Shown here piece after piece: positions 35,900 to 46,100 of a DNA stretch of 64,000 bases (the stretch's first letter is position 1; each line of letters starts with the position of its first letter). The DNA lies in NCBI RefSeq assembly GCF_002831685.1, contig NZ_CP025119.1, forward strand, positions 779,001 through 843,000, read 5' to 3'. A program made the translations under genes and the position numbers. Under the pieces are notes generated by a model. It was not told where the DNA came from. It made no database searches and saw nothing but the letters and a program-made list of their open reading frames with translations. Origin of the DNA: Polaribacter sp. ALD11 (GTDB lineage Bacteria > Bacteroidota > Bacteroidia > Flavobacteriales > Flavobacteriaceae).

Positions 35900-36403
35900 T
35901 TAAAGCCCGAACATTACTCCTAAACTAACATTAGAAATGTTTGTTCCATCATTACTTATTCCAGAATAAGAAAGATTAAGTTGAGTAGTTCCTCCTATTT
36001 TGTAACCTACAATTGGTCTGTAATAGAAACCACCATCATTATTCTCATCAAGACCAACAGCATACCCAATGTTTGCTCCTACAACAAATTTCTCTGAAAC
36101 ATTAAATCTTGCAGCACCAGAAATTGGTAAAAAAGAAGCATCAGAAACCTCTAAAGTTCCGCCTCCTATTAAGTCAACATCTTTTCCGAAAAAGTGACTA
36201 TACTGTACAGATGGACCTAAAGTGAAGCCATCTGCTACAGGAAACATGTAATTTAATTCTGCTCCTAATGTTAAATTTGAAATATCACTTGCATCTCCTG
36301 TTGGTACACCAATATTAAAACCACCGTTTAAAACTCCTTCTTGTGCATTTAATTCCCCTAAACTTGCAACTGCTAAAAACGCAATAAAAAATACTTTTTT
36401 CAT
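35900..36403 (-). CDS. Small outer membrane beta-barrel protein
   Basis: The 167-residue protein has a signal peptide (KKVFFIAFLAVASLGELNAQ) and then short alternating strands (GGFNIGVPTGDASDISNLTL, FTLGPSVQYSHFFG, FNVSEKFVVGANIGYAVG) ending with SLGVMFGL, a typical barrel terminus. Length suggests eight strands, OmpW/OmpA-barrel-like. It may be a surface protein or simple channel; no specific function is visible. Confidence 0.75.
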   Translation of the reverse strand: MKKVFFIAFLAVASLGELNAQEGVLNGGFNIGVPTGDASDISNLTLGAELNYMFPVADGFTLGPSVQYSHFFGKDVDLIGGGTLEVSDASFLPISGAARFNVSEKFVVGANIGYAVGLDENNDGGFYYRPIVGYKIGGTTQLNLSYSGISNDGTNISNVSLGVMFGL

Positions 36404-36437
36404 AATTATAATTTTAGATTTATTTTAAATTCTTCAA

Positions 36438-36445
36438 CAAAAGTA
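36438..36445 (-). promoter_or_regulatory. Putative -7 element for the barrel gene
   Basis: TACTTTTG on the minus strand matches TAnnTTTG, about 35 bases before the ATG at 36403. No TTG at the standard distance is seen, so it is tentative. Confidence 0.35.
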
Positions 36446-36507
36446 GATTTGTTTTTATTCAAGATTGTGCTCAATAAATATTAAAATTAACTCAAATGAT
36501 TTGATAG

Positions 36508-37425
36508 CTATTTAGGTTGTTTTTTCACTTTTAGTCTCACTACGTTTATAGCAGCTTCTTTACCTTCTTCTAAATCTGCAACAACCTCATACTCACGCCT
36601 GAAGTCATATAATTTTAGTTTAGTCGTATTTGTTTTTAGTTTCCCTGAGTTGACTGTTATTATTTTGATTAAATTATTTTTGTCGTCCAAATTAACAATT
36701 ATTGTTTTCTTTTTCTTTTTTACTGTGTAATTTTCTAAAATCGGAATGTCATTTTTTAATATTGTTATAATGTCTCCATCTTCTTTCCCATAATCCCATA
36801 CCTCCATTTTCATTTTGCCTGTATATACAAAAACCGAAACTTTTTCACCTGATTTAATTCTAGTTTCACTAAACTTCTTTAAATAATTTTCTGGTTTAAT
36901 TTCTGCTTTTACTACACTATCTATCTTTGTTATTTTTTCTATTTTTAGAATTTTTTTATATAATTTTTTAACTTTTTTCTCGACAAATTTTGTACTAACT
37001 AATTTTATTTTTCCGGTAGCACAAGTATCTCTATCATCATAAATACCTATAAATTCTCCTTCTAATAATTTCTTTTTTGAATCTCCTTTAAATTGTCCTT
37101 TAAAACTGACAAAACAAAACTCGTCTGGCAAAAATTTAGATTTAGTGTATAAAATATCACTCTCTTTAAATTGAATATTTTTGTTCTTCGGGTTATAATA
37201 TCCTCTTATATAAGATTTTGTTTCATTTTCACCAGAAAGATCTGTGTAAGAATACCCTTCAATAAAACCATTATCACTTGAGTTAAATACAATTTTATAT
37301 GAGATTAACTGCTTAGAATCTAAAACTAAAGCACCAAGTAACTCATAATCAAACTTCTTTGATTCTTGAGAAAATTGATTAAAGAAACTAAATAAACTAA
37401 TAATTATTAAAATACTTTTATTCAT
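36508..37425 (-). CDS. Exported protein of unknown function
   Basis: I do not recognise a family. The 305-residue protein begins with a Sec signal peptide (MNKSILIIISLFSFFNQFSQ) when started at the ATG at 37425; an upstream ATG at 37449 adds eight residues before the signal and is less likely. The first half is beta-rich with repeated short strands and a single Cys pair (DEFCFVSF, RDTCATGK). The second half is rich in Lys and Val strands (KSGEKVSVFVYTGKMKMEVWD, KKKKTIIVNLDDK), perhaps a small beta-sandwich. It probably acts in the periplasm or outer membrane. It is divergent from the TM2 gene. Confidence 0.65.
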   Translation of the reverse strand: MNKSILIIISLFSFFNQFSQESKKFDYELLGALVLDSKQLISYKIVFNSSDNGFIEGYSYTDLSGENETKSYIRGYYNPKNKNIQFKESDILYTKSKFLPDEFCFVSFKGQFKGDSKKKLLEGEFIGIYDDRDTCATGKIKLVSTKFVEKKVKKLYKKILKIEKITKIDSVVKAEIKPENYLKKFSETRIKSGEKVSVFVYTGKMKMEVWDYGKEDGDIITILKNDIPILENYTVKKKKKTIIVNLDDKNNLIKIITVNSGKLKTNTTKLKLYDFRREYEVVADLEEGKEAAINVVRLKVKKQPK

Positions 37426-37435
37426 CGAAATCTTA

Positions 37436-37443
37436 TATATTTG
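37436..37443 (+). promoter_or_regulatory. Putative -7 element for the TM2 gene
   Basis: TATATTTG matches TAnnTTTG, about 30 bases before the ATG at 37474. No TTG -33 is seen upstream; it overlaps the start region of the divergent gene. Confidence 0.35.
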
Positions 37444-37473
37444 AAGCAAATAACTTAAAAAAAACCAAACTTT

Positions 37474-37845
37474 ATGAAAAAATCATTAACTATTTACACA
37501 TTATTATTTGCGTTCTTTGCATTTTCTTTTAATACGCACGCTTCTTTTCCTGTAAAAAAGAATAAAGAAATTGTAGAAGTTCTTAAAGACAATAAAGTTG
37601 AAAAGAAAGAGGTTACCAGTTTCGCAAGTGTTGCGAACTCGGGGAAAAGCCAAGTTACTGCTTTACTACTTTCTATTTTCTTAGGAGGTTTAGGTATTGA
37701 CAGGTTCTACTTAGGTTATAATTTACTTGGTGTTCTTAAATTGATAACATTAGGAGGTTTTGGTATTTGGTATATTATTGACCTTATTATGATTATTACT
37801 GGAGATTTACAACCTAAAAACGGAAGCTATTCTAAGACACTTTAA
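37474..37845 (+). CDS. TM2 domain-containing protein
   Basis: The 123-residue protein has an N-terminal signal sequence (KKSLTIYTLLFAFFAFSFNTHASF), a lysine-rich segment and a C-terminal TM2 domain. The TM2 domain has two helices, TALLLSIFLGGLGIDRFYLG and LKLITLGGFGIWYIIDLIMI, with the DRF motif and the GGFGIWYIIDLI element between and after them. TM2 proteins are small membrane proteins of unknown job in bacteria. A strong hairpin follows the stop. Confidence 0.85.
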   Translation: MKKSLTIYTLLFAFFAFSFNTHASFPVKKNKEIVEVLKDNKVEKKEVTSFASVANSGKSQVTALLLSIFLGGLGIDRFYLGYNLLGVLKLITLGGFGIWYIIDLIMIITGDLQPKNGSYSKTL

Positions 37846-37864
37846 AAATATTTTACAGTTTTAT

Positions 37865-37892
37865 AAAACCACCCAAATGGGTGGTTTTTTTA
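37865..37892 (+). terminator. Intrinsic terminator after the TM2 gene
   Basis: The stem AAAACCACCC (37865-37874) pairs with GGGTGGTTTT (37879-37888) around a 4-base loop, followed by a T run. It lies about 20 bases past the TM2 stop, just before xerD. Confidence 0.85.
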
Positions 37893-37909
37893 TTTAGTAA
37901 ATTTACCAG

Positions 37910-38806
37910 ATGAATTGGCAAAACGCAATTAAAGATTATCAAATGTATTTAAAGATAGAAAGAGGCCTATCTAAAAATACAATTGATAGTTATTCTAGAG
38001 ATTTAGAAAAACTTTGTCTTTTTCTAGATGAAAATGAGATTAACATCTCTCCTATTGCTATTGATGGTATTATTGTAAAGCAATTTATCTACGATATTGC
38101 AAAAAAAGTAAACCCAAGAAGTCAGGCAAGAATTATTTCTGGTTTGCGTAGTTTTTTTGATTATTTAGTTTTTGAAGATTATAGAGAAACAAATCCTACA
38201 GATTTAGTAGAAACCCCCAAAATTGGTAGAAAACTACCAGACACTTTAAGTCAAGATGAAATTGATGCACTAATTGCTGCCATCGATTTAAGTCACTCTC
38301 AAGGAGAGAGAAATAGAACTATTTTAGAAACAATTTACAGTTGTGGTTTGCGCGTTAGTGAAGCTATCTCTTTAAAAATTTCAGATTTATTTTTTGAAGA
38401 AGGTTTTATACGTGTACTCGGAAAAGGAAATAAAGAAAGGTATGTGCCTATACATACAGATGCACAGAAGTATGTTTTAATATATGAAAAGGAAATAAGA
38501 AGTTATATTAAACCAAAAAAAGGATTTGAAGATACCTTGTTTTTAAATAGAAGAGGAAAAGGTTTAACGCGTCAAATGATTTTTATGATTCTAAAAGATT
38601 TAGCGTTTAAAATCGATTTGAAAAAGAAAATAAGTCCGCATACTTTAAGACATTCTTTCGCAACTCATTTACTACAAAATGGCGCAGATTTAAGAGCCAT
38701 TCAACAAATGTTAGGTCATGAAAGTATTACAACAACAGAAGTATATGTACATGTAGATAAAACGTATTTAAAAGATGTTGTAGAAACTTTTCATCCTAGA
38801 AAATAA
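37910..38806 (+). CDS. xerD: Site-specific tyrosine recombinase XerD
   Basis: XerD resolves chromosome dimers at dif with XerC. The 298-residue protein has an N-terminal SAM-like DNA-binding domain (IKDYQMYLKIERGLSKNTID) and a C-terminal catalytic domain with all active-site residues in place. These are Arg148 (YSCGLRVSEAIS), Lys172 (GKGNKERYVPI), His244 and Arg247 (PHTLRHSFATH), His270 (LGHES) and Tyr279 (TTEVYVHV). Length and context (single chromosomal gene, not beside phage genes) fit XerD rather than a mobile-element integrase. The ATG at 37910 comes soon after the TM2 terminator. Confidence 0.92.
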   Translation: MNWQNAIKDYQMYLKIERGLSKNTIDSYSRDLEKLCLFLDENEINISPIAIDGIIVKQFIYDIAKKVNPRSQARIISGLRSFFDYLVFEDYRETNPTDLVETPKIGRKLPDTLSQDEIDALIAAIDLSHSQGERNRTILETIYSCGLRVSEAISLKISDLFFEEGFIRVLGKGNKERYVPIHTDAQKYVLIYEKEIRSYIKPKKGFEDTLFLNRRGKGLTRQMIFMILKDLAFKIDLKKKISPHTLRHSFATHLLQNGADLRAIQQMLGHESITTTEVYVHVDKTYLKDVVETFHPRK

Positions 38807-38836
38807 AAAAAGACCTTTAAAACTTAAAGGCCTTTT
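38805..38836. terminator. Bidirectional terminator between xerD and the phosphatase-family gene
   Basis: CCTTTAA (38814-38820) pairs with TTAAAGG (38824-38830), extended on both sides by A and T runs with one mismatch. It sits between the convergent genes at 38806 and 38856. Confidence 0.75.
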
Positions 38837-38855
38837 ACAATACTTACATTTTATA

Positions 38856-39965
38856 CTATTTTATAAATGTAAAAGGTTTTCCTATAGAATCAGTTGGAAT
38901 TTCAATATCCAAAATTTTTGCAACAGAAGCTGCCACCTGATTTGTATATAATTGTTCATCTGAAACAATTTCCCCTTTTGCTTCAATCTTATTTCCAAAA
39001 GCAATAACCCAAACTTGGTCTGTATTTTCTATTGAATTCCCATGATGTTTCCAAGTAGCCAAAGGCTCAGTTCCTCTACCATGATCTGTTGTAATTATAA
39101 AAGTAGTTTTCCCTTTATAGAAAGCATCTTGTTGCGTGAAATTCCATAATTTTTCTATAAATTCATCGGTTCTTTTTGCTGATTTTAAATACGCATCATA
39201 TTCCCCGTCATGTGCAAAATCATCTGTTTCTCCGTAAGAAATATAAACTAATTTTGGATGTTTCTTTTTTAAAGTTTCTACAGCAAATTGATGTGTAAAA
39301 GCATCTAAACGAACACCACCCCAAGGACTTGGAATTTCATCTTGCAATTCATTTAAGAACCTTTCTTTTTCAGTTAAATCAGTTCCTTTTGCCTTTCTAA
39401 ACCCTGCATTTACATACAAACCACTTCTTTCCTCATTAACAATAGAAGGAAAAACATCCCAACTACCAAAAGCTGCTACTTTACCTTTATATGCATCCGT
39501 TTTTTCTGCAATTTCTAAAATAGTTTTGTTCGGATTTGGCGTTTTACTATTGCTCGTTATTCTTTTATCATCTGCTTTACCTGTTAAAATTTCGTTGTAA
39601 CCAGGATATGAGAAATGCATTCCGTTTGTTAAGTTCATTTTACTTCCTTCCCAACGGTTCCCATGAATTTGCCCCATTTTAGAAACTTCATTCCAGATAA
39701 AAGGAAACAAAACAGCTCTTCTTTCTTTAGCTGATTCTTTCCAAAACTGTTTTTTCAACTCTTTACCATTGCCAACATATTCTTTGTTTTCTACCAATAA
39801 AGAATCTGCACCAGAAAACAATTCTTGCCAACGCAAACCATCTAAAGTGATAACAAATACTTTTGATGAATCATCTTTAACTACCGCTTTTTCTTCTTTT
39901 TTTTCTGAGTTACAAGCGGCAAATACTAATAAAAATACTACGGATACTAATTTTATACTTTTCAT
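38856..39965 (-). CDS. Alkaline-phosphatase-superfamily lipoprotein (phosphodiesterase/sulfatase-like)
   Basis: The 369-residue protein has a lipoprotein signal (VFLLVFAACNSE, with Cys18 as the predicted lipid anchor) and an alkaline-phosphatase core. The core shows VFVITLDGLRWQELFSGAD (first metal Asp), HFSYPGYNEILTG (nucleophile region), YGETDDFAHDGEYDAY and ITTDHGRGTEPLATWKHHG (metal Asp and His residues). Such enzymes hydrolyse phosphate or sulfate esters; the substrate here is unknown. It is downstream of the metallophosphoesterase and SusD/SusC genes on the same strand, 4 bases after the former's stop, so a linked operon is likely. Confidence 0.82.
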   Translation of the reverse strand: MKSIKLVSVVFLLVFAACNSEKKEEKAVVKDDSSKVFVITLDGLRWQELFSGADSLLVENKEYVGNGKELKKQFWKESAKERRAVLFPFIWNEVSKMGQIHGNRWEGSKMNLTNGMHFSYPGYNEILTGKADDKRITSNSKTPNPNKTILEIAEKTDAYKGKVAAFGSWDVFPSIVNEERSGLYVNAGFRKAKGTDLTEKERFLNELQDEIPSPWGGVRLDAFTHQFAVETLKKKHPKLVYISYGETDDFAHDGEYDAYLKSAKRTDEFIEKLWNFTQQDAFYKGKTTFIITTDHGRGTEPLATWKHHGNSIENTDQVWVIAFGNKIEAKGEIVSDEQLYTNQVAASVAKILDIEIPTDSIGKPFTFIK

Positions 39966-39969
39966 TATT

Positions 39970-41559
39970 TTATTGTTTTATTGTTTTAAATGTTTTTATT
40001 TCTGACCAATTACTCCAATTTAAAAACTGATCTCTGTAACGAACTCTCACATAATAAACAGTATTGTTATTTAGCTTTCTGTCTAGAGTTTCATCTGTTA
40101 AATCGTCATTTTTTTGTCTATTTTCTTTGTAATACCAGTTTTCATGCTGTTTCCAAGAATCATATACTTTTTTAGAAAAATCTTTAGTAGTTGCAACTTG
40201 CCAATTAGCACCTGCATGAAAAGCACCTTTCTTTTTACTTTTAAAAGTACTTGCCTTTAAAAGTACTTTATAAATTGGTTTTTCTTCTTTATTTAAATCT
40301 GTTAAGATAGGTGTATTTGGTTGAATCGTTTTCTTATAAACAGTAATACTGTCTCTTAATTCATTATTTCTAAACTCAATATTATTTCCTCTACTAATTC
40401 TTTTCAGGGTAAAAGAAGGGTTTTCTTTATCTGTATTTATTGTTGCTAATACAAAACCGTATTCATCTTGGGTAACCGTAAATTCATCATAATCTCTTCC
40501 TTCAAATTCGCCCCAATTATCAATAGCACCACCAGCAGAAGCTACATTTACCCAAAGGTGCTTGTGTTCTTTAGATTGCCCTCTAGAATACCCATGTGTA
40601 TGTCCGAAAAAGTGCAAACTAGGCTTGTTGGTTTTATTGGTAAAACCTTCTAATAACTTCACTACTTTTCCTGTAAAATCTTCTTCTCCTGGAATCCATA
40701 ATTCAGATTTATGAGGATGATGCAATTGTGCAAAAACAAAATCGATTGCATCATTTTTTGCTGTTTCCTCTAACAATTTAGCTAACCACACCAATTGTTG
40801 TTTTATATCTTTATAACCATTATTAGAGTCTAAACCAATTACTCTTGTATTTGCATAATCTTTATACCACCAATGTTCTGCATATTCCGGACTTCCATTT
40901 TTTGGAAGGCTAAAGTATTTAAAGAAATAATCTGAATTTTTTTCATGATTTCCGGGAACAGGATATACAGGTACTTTAGAAAATAATTTTTCTGATTGCT
41001 TAAAAAAATCATCTTCCCATTGCTTAAATTTTGTTCCATTTTCTACCAAATCTCCAGGAATTAAAACCATCGCAAGGTTTTCTGAGATATCTCCTTCAAA
41101 ATTTTTATCAAAATATGCTAAAACCCCTTCTTCAACAATTTCTTTAAACTTTGTTGGATGCTGCCAATCGTTTTGCATATCGCTCATAGCAACTAAATTT
41201 ATTTCTTTTGGAAAATCTTTAAAAGCGGGGGTTTTAAATTGATAAATGTCTGAAATAGCTTTACCTGTTTGTACTTTATAAAAATAGGTTGTAAACTTTT
41301 TCAATCCTGTTAAAGAGACTTCATGTACTCGTTTTTCCGTAAAATTGATATCAAAAGCAATACCTTTTGTATTGTTTTGTAGTTCATTCTTTTTTGTTCC
41401 CCAATGCACAACAGATTCTTCACCAAAATTAGTCTGCCACATAATTTTAATAGCATTTGGTTCCGCATCTTGTAAATAGGGAGCTATTTCTATTTTTTGA
41501 GCAGACAAAAACTGAGTAACCAAGAATAGACAGCAACTTATAAGTATATTTTTTTTCAT
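39970..41559 (-). CDS. Calcineurin-like metallophosphoesterase with N-terminal purple-acid-phosphatase-like domain
   Basis: The 529-residue protein has a signal peptide (KKNILISCCLFLVTQFLSAQ), then an N-terminal fibronectin III-like domain (about residues 22-110). A metallophosphoesterase domain follows with LVAMSDMQNDW, LIPGDLVENG, PVPGNHEKNSDYF, FAQLHHPH and FFGHTHGYSRG. The GNHE and GHTH motifs supply the metal ligands. The first motif reads SDMQ where SDxH is usual. A C-terminal fibronectin-type module (about residues 440-525) may bind carbohydrate or matrix. It probably acts outside the cytoplasm on phosphate esters. Confidence 0.85.
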   Translation of the reverse strand: MKKNILISCCLFLVTQFLSAQKIEIAPYLQDAEPNAIKIMWQTNFGEESVVHWGTKKNELQNNTKGIAFDINFTEKRVHEVSLTGLKKFTTYFYKVQTGKAISDIYQFKTPAFKDFPKEINLVAMSDMQNDWQHPTKFKEIVEEGVLAYFDKNFEGDISENLAMVLIPGDLVENGTKFKQWEDDFFKQSEKLFSKVPVYPVPGNHEKNSDYFFKYFSLPKNGSPEYAEHWWYKDYANTRVIGLDSNNGYKDIKQQLVWLAKLLEETAKNDAIDFVFAQLHHPHKSELWIPGEEDFTGKVVKLLEGFTNKTNKPSLHFFGHTHGYSRGQSKEHKHLWVNVASAGGAIDNWGEFEGRDYDEFTVTQDEYGFVLATINTDKENPSFTLKRISRGNNIEFRNNELRDSITVYKKTIQPNTPILTDLNKEEKPIYKVLLKASTFKSKKKGAFHAGANWQVATTKDFSKKVYDSWKQHENWYYKENRQKNDDLTDETLDRKLNNNTVYYVRVRYRDQFLNWSNWSEIKTFKTIKQ

Positions 41560-41575
41560 TTTATTATAAAATTAA

Positions 41576-41606
41576 AATAAGACCGTAGTAAAACTACGGT
41601 CTTATT
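41576..41606 (-). terminator. Intrinsic terminator between susD-like and metallophosphoesterase genes
   Basis: A perfect 14-bp stem (41576-41589 with 41593-41606) has a 3-base loop and A/T ends. It lies 25 bases beyond the susD stop. As the next gene starts only 17 bases further on, it may reduce rather than end transcription into the phosphatase genes. Confidence 0.8.
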
Positions 41607-41630
41607 ATCTTAATATCCTTTTTTATTCTT

Positions 41631-43109
41631 TTATTTTAACCACCAAGTTAACTCTCTAATTCCGTCATTAGAACCTCCAAATTGTCTTGAAATTGCTTCC
41701 TTAACATTTTCTGAATTATCATTATATTCATCTAAAGGATAGATCCACCTTGTTGGTGGCGTATCTGAACCTAAATATGGAAATGCAGGATAACCTGTTC
41801 TTAAATGATCAAAATACATTTTCCAACCACCTTGTAAAAAGGAAGTAAAGTATTTTTGAGTGATAATTAATTCTAACTTTTCTGCATTTGAAGTAGCATT
41901 TATAAAATTCACTTTAGACCCTGAGATATATTTAACTGCTACTGCTTGTGTGTAATATGCTTCATATCCTTTTGCATATGTTCTATAAAATTCAAAATTA
42001 GCTTTAATTCCGTTTTCATAAAATACTTGTGCACTAGTAGAAGGAATCCATCCTTTTACTGCTGCTTCTGCTAAAATAAATTGAACTTCAGAAAAACTTA
42101 AAAGGTTGTGCGCTTCTGTTGTTGGGTCTTTTGTATACCTATCATTTACTTTAGAAACTTTTCCAGCAGCAGCAAGCAAGTTTACATCATTATAAGCTGC
42201 AATAGGATTTCCTCCTTCGTATGCACTAAAATCATCAGTTGCCAAACCAGCTTCTTTTGCGTTTTTTGTTTGTCCTGAAATAGCAAACAATCTAGTGTCT
42301 TCTCTTTCCTTCAACATATCTACAAATGTTGAAGCCATATATAATCCAGAACCATAACCACTAGAATTAAATTCTGTGTATCTAGAATCTACCACATCTA
42401 CAAATTCTAATCTAGCACTTTCCTCTGGCGCAGAAATAATTGCTTGTGAATTGTAAATTGAAGCAAATTCATTTTTAATATTTAAAGAAGAATTTCCAAC
42501 TTTTTTAGAAAGTGTTAATAAAACTTTTAGTCTAAAAGAATTTACTAATTTTTTCCACTTACTAACATCTCCCTTAAAGATAGGATCTCCTGTAATGATG
42601 TTTCCCCCATTAAGTAAAGAGTTGGCTTTGGTTAACTCATTTAAAACTCCTATAAAAACAGCTTCTTGCGTGCTATATTTTGGTTGAAATAAATCTGCTG
42701 TTTCCCCTTTTAAAGCTTCTGCATAAGGCACATCACCAAAAGTTAGGGCTAAATCGTAAAAATAATAAGCTCTAAAAAAATGACCAATACCTTTATAAGA
42801 ATTATCAGAAATTCTTTCTGCTTCTTCCATCATTTTGGTTACTTGCCTTAAACTATTAAAAGCACCAAAACCTGCTCTATCCCATTTATAAAACTGAGAT
42901 GAACTTTCACCATCTGTTTGCACAATCATTCTAGAAGCATACATTGCTCCGGTACCTTTTACTTGAAATGCAGATGTTGCAATATTTGTTAAAAGTAAGT
43001 CTGGGTGCGTTACTCTTACATTATTAGGATTGTCATTTATATCTAAATCTTCACAAGAAGAAAAAATAACCACCGTTATTAGAAATACTATTATTTTAAA
43101 ATTTTTCAT
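41631..43109 (-). CDS. SusD/RagB-family nutrient-binding outer membrane lipoprotein
   Basis: The 492-residue lipoprotein (signal VFLITVVIFSSCEDLD, lipid Cys at about 19) has the SusD-like_2 layout: NDNPNNVRVTHPDLLLTNIA at the start, TPR-like helices (ISDNSYKGIGHFFRAYYFYD, AEALKGETADLFQPKYS), and a LLSFSEVQFILAEAAVKGWI pattern near the end. SusD partners cap the SusC pore and bind the imported molecule. It is transcribed directly after the SusC gene, 5 bases away, and a terminator follows. Confidence 0.9.
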   Translation of the reverse strand: MKNFKIIVFLITVVIFSSCEDLDINDNPNNVRVTHPDLLLTNIATSAFQVKGTGAMYASRMIVQTDGESSSQFYKWDRAGFGAFNSLRQVTKMMEEAERISDNSYKGIGHFFRAYYFYDLALTFGDVPYAEALKGETADLFQPKYSTQEAVFIGVLNELTKANSLLNGGNIITGDPIFKGDVSKWKKLVNSFRLKVLLTLSKKVGNSSLNIKNEFASIYNSQAIISAPEESARLEFVDVVDSRYTEFNSSGYGSGLYMASTFVDMLKEREDTRLFAISGQTKNAKEAGLATDDFSAYEGGNPIAAYNDVNLLAAAGKVSKVNDRYTKDPTTEAHNLLSFSEVQFILAEAAVKGWIPSTSAQVFYENGIKANFEFYRTYAKGYEAYYTQAVAVKYISGSKVNFINATSNAEKLELIITQKYFTSFLQGGWKMYFDHLRTGYPAFPYLGSDTPPTRWIYPLDEYNDNSENVKEAISRQFGGSNDGIRELTWWLK

Positions 43110-43114
43110 TTTTA

Positions 43115-46100
43115 TTAAAATTTAAAAGTTAAACCTAAACCTAAATATCTTGTAGAAGGATCTTGTAAATTATCATCATCTCCAAAATCAGGATCGATAA
43201 TATCGGCTTTCTTCCAAATAAATAAATTGTATCCATTTAAGCTTGCATTAATTTGTTTGAAACCTTCTGCTTTAATAACCTTATTTAAATCGTAACTTAA
43301 AGCCACGGTTCTTAGTTTAAAGTATGTTCTATCAAAAACATTTGCAAAAATCTTACTTTCTTTTGATGTTACTTGGGCTCTATAAGGGTAGTTTTGAGAC
43401 CAAGATTGCCAGCTAACAGGTGTTGTATGTGCTGAATACGTTCTAGTGTCTGAAGTTATATTTCCATTTAAATCTTTTTGAACTGATCCGCCTGTAACAT
43501 TTACTCCTGTTGGTGTATAAACAGTACCAATACCATTTTTATATTCCGCATCTCTATGAATTGTAGAATTTGGATGCTTACCACCCCACCACATTTTTTC
43601 TACAGTTCTAGATCTTAGTAAACCACCCCAAACTCCATCGACACCTACTTTTAAAGAGAAATCTTTATACTTAAAAGTATTTTCTAAGCCTAACCTCCAA
43701 TCTGGATTCTTATTTCCTATATTTTGTTTGTATGCATTTTTAGTTGGCATACTTGTTTTGCTATCTAAAATTAATTGTCCGTCAGCAGATTTTTCCCAAA
43801 CTGTTGCATAAAAAGCATCTGTTCTTTCATTTAGTTTTAAATCATTATATTTTTCTGCCCCTTCATCTAATCTTGTTACACGTTGTACTTTTTTACTCCA
43901 GTTTGTTAAAACATCCCATCTAAAATTATCATTTTTAATTGGTGTTGCTCTTACAGAAACTTCATATCCATTGGTTGTAAATTGATGTGCATTTTCTTTT
44001 CGTGATGAGAAACCAGAACCTAAAGAAATAGGTAAATTAATAATAGAGTCTTCATCTATAGCATTATAATATGCAAAATCTAAACTTATTCTATTATTTA
44101 AAAAACCAGCACTTAAACCTAATTCTACATTTGTAGTTAAAGAACCTTCTATGTCTGGGTTTACCAAACCTCCTGGGTAAGATAAAACTGGGCTTCCATT
44201 AAACATACCTGCATTGTTATAATAAGAGTTTATTTGATATGCATCTAAAGACCTTTTTACTTGTGCCCAAGAACCAAAAACTTTTAAGTAATTTATAGAT
44301 TCTGGTAAATCAAACCATTCAGAAACCATTGTACTTAAAGAAACTGATGGGTAGAATAATGAATTGTTGTTTTTAGGTAATACAGAGTGCTTATCAGTTC
44401 TACCTGTAAATGTTAAGAATAATTTATTATCAAAATCTAATTCTAACATTCCGTAAACACTATTTACAGATCTTTCAGAAAAATGGGTGTTTCCTTTTAT
44501 ATTTCCTTTTGTATTATTTAAACTATACAATTCTGGCACTATAATACCATCTGTAGCGTTATATTCTTGTTGATATTTGTGATATTCTGAAGATGCACCT
44601 GCATTTGCACTTAAAGAAAACCTATCTGAGATATCTTTATTATACGTCATTAATAAGTTATAATCTACATCTAAAGAATTGGTGTTCCATGTTTTATAAT
44701 CTCCATCTCTTGGATCTCCATAGTTTAAATATGACTTAGGGCTTTCTCTATTTTCAAATCGATCTTTCATTACTGAAGAACCCATTGCTTGCATGCTAAA
44801 ATCATCTGAAATTTGATAATTTAACTTCAGTTGTCCGTTTAAAACATTAGAATCATATCTCTGATTTAATTCATGCGCAGCAAAATAAACATTGTTATAC
44901 CATGCGTAATTATAGTTTGCTTGTCTGTACCCTTCTTGACCAGGAATATATCTGTGTTCATTTAATTCTTTCCCATTAACGTCATCTCCCATCCATATTA
45001 AAATAGTGTACATGTGATTTTTTGGACCATAACCATGTCTTGGATAATTTGGTGAAAACACTTTATTATAGGCTAGTTTACTGTCTAAAGTTAACTTGTC
45101 TGATAATTTAGTTGAAGAGTTAAAAGTTAAACCCCCAGATTTTATACTTGTATTTGGTACTCTACCAGTATGAGATTTATAATTACCCGAAACTCTATAA
45201 GAACCTTTCTCAGTAGAATTAGCTACAGAGAAAGAAGTGGTATTCATAACACCTGTTTTTAAGAAGTCTTTTAAATTATTATGATATTTCCAAGGAGTTG
45301 GCACTCTAGAATATCTAGATTTATCATCATATTTTGTTCCACTTACATCTCCCCACCATGGTGTAACTTCTCCATTTGTATTATCTAAAATAGGGCTATT
45401 CCACTGAGATATTTTTACACCAGGTTCAAATTTTGGTCCCCAAATCATATCTCCATCAGAAATACCACCGTCTTGTCCGTCCCAAAATTCATATTTACCG
45501 TTAGAACCGTTTCCGTATGCTGTTTGCGTTTCTGGGAAAACTGTAAAACCAGCACTAACCATTATGTTATGAGCAACTGTTATTTCTAATCCATCAGATT
45601 TTTTTCCTTTAGAAGTAGTTATTTGAATCGCTCCATTACCACCTCTATAACCGTACAGAGCAGAAGCAGAAGTCCCTTTTAATACTGTAATTTCTAAAAT
45701 ATCATCTGGTGAAATATCATAGAAATCTGTACTTACAGGAATACCATCTACAACAATTAATGGCGTTTTACCCCTTAAGGTAAAAGAAGGTGCTTGAAAT
45801 AAACCTGTTGGATTACTTACTGTTAAACCAGATACTTTACCGGTAATTAAACCTGCAACATTGGGCGCTGTAATTTCTTTAACTGCAGCTGCATCTACTT
45901 TTTGAGTTGCATACCCAACTTTTTTTTGTGTTCTTTTAATACCTAAAGCGGTTACAATAATTTCATTCAACATATTATCTTCTGGTTGTAGAGTAATAGA
46001 TATGCTTTTTCTTTTTCCTATTGTAATTTCTTGACTCACATAACCTAGGTATGCTATTTTAATGATACTTTTCTCATTCTTGTACTCTATGGTGAAGTTT

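Noticed and set aside
37910..38806. Tyrosine recombinase as a sign of an integrated mobile element
   Set aside because: The gene is full-length XerD-type with all catalytic residues, sits in a housekeeping context, and no direct repeats, phage genes or att-like sites flank it.
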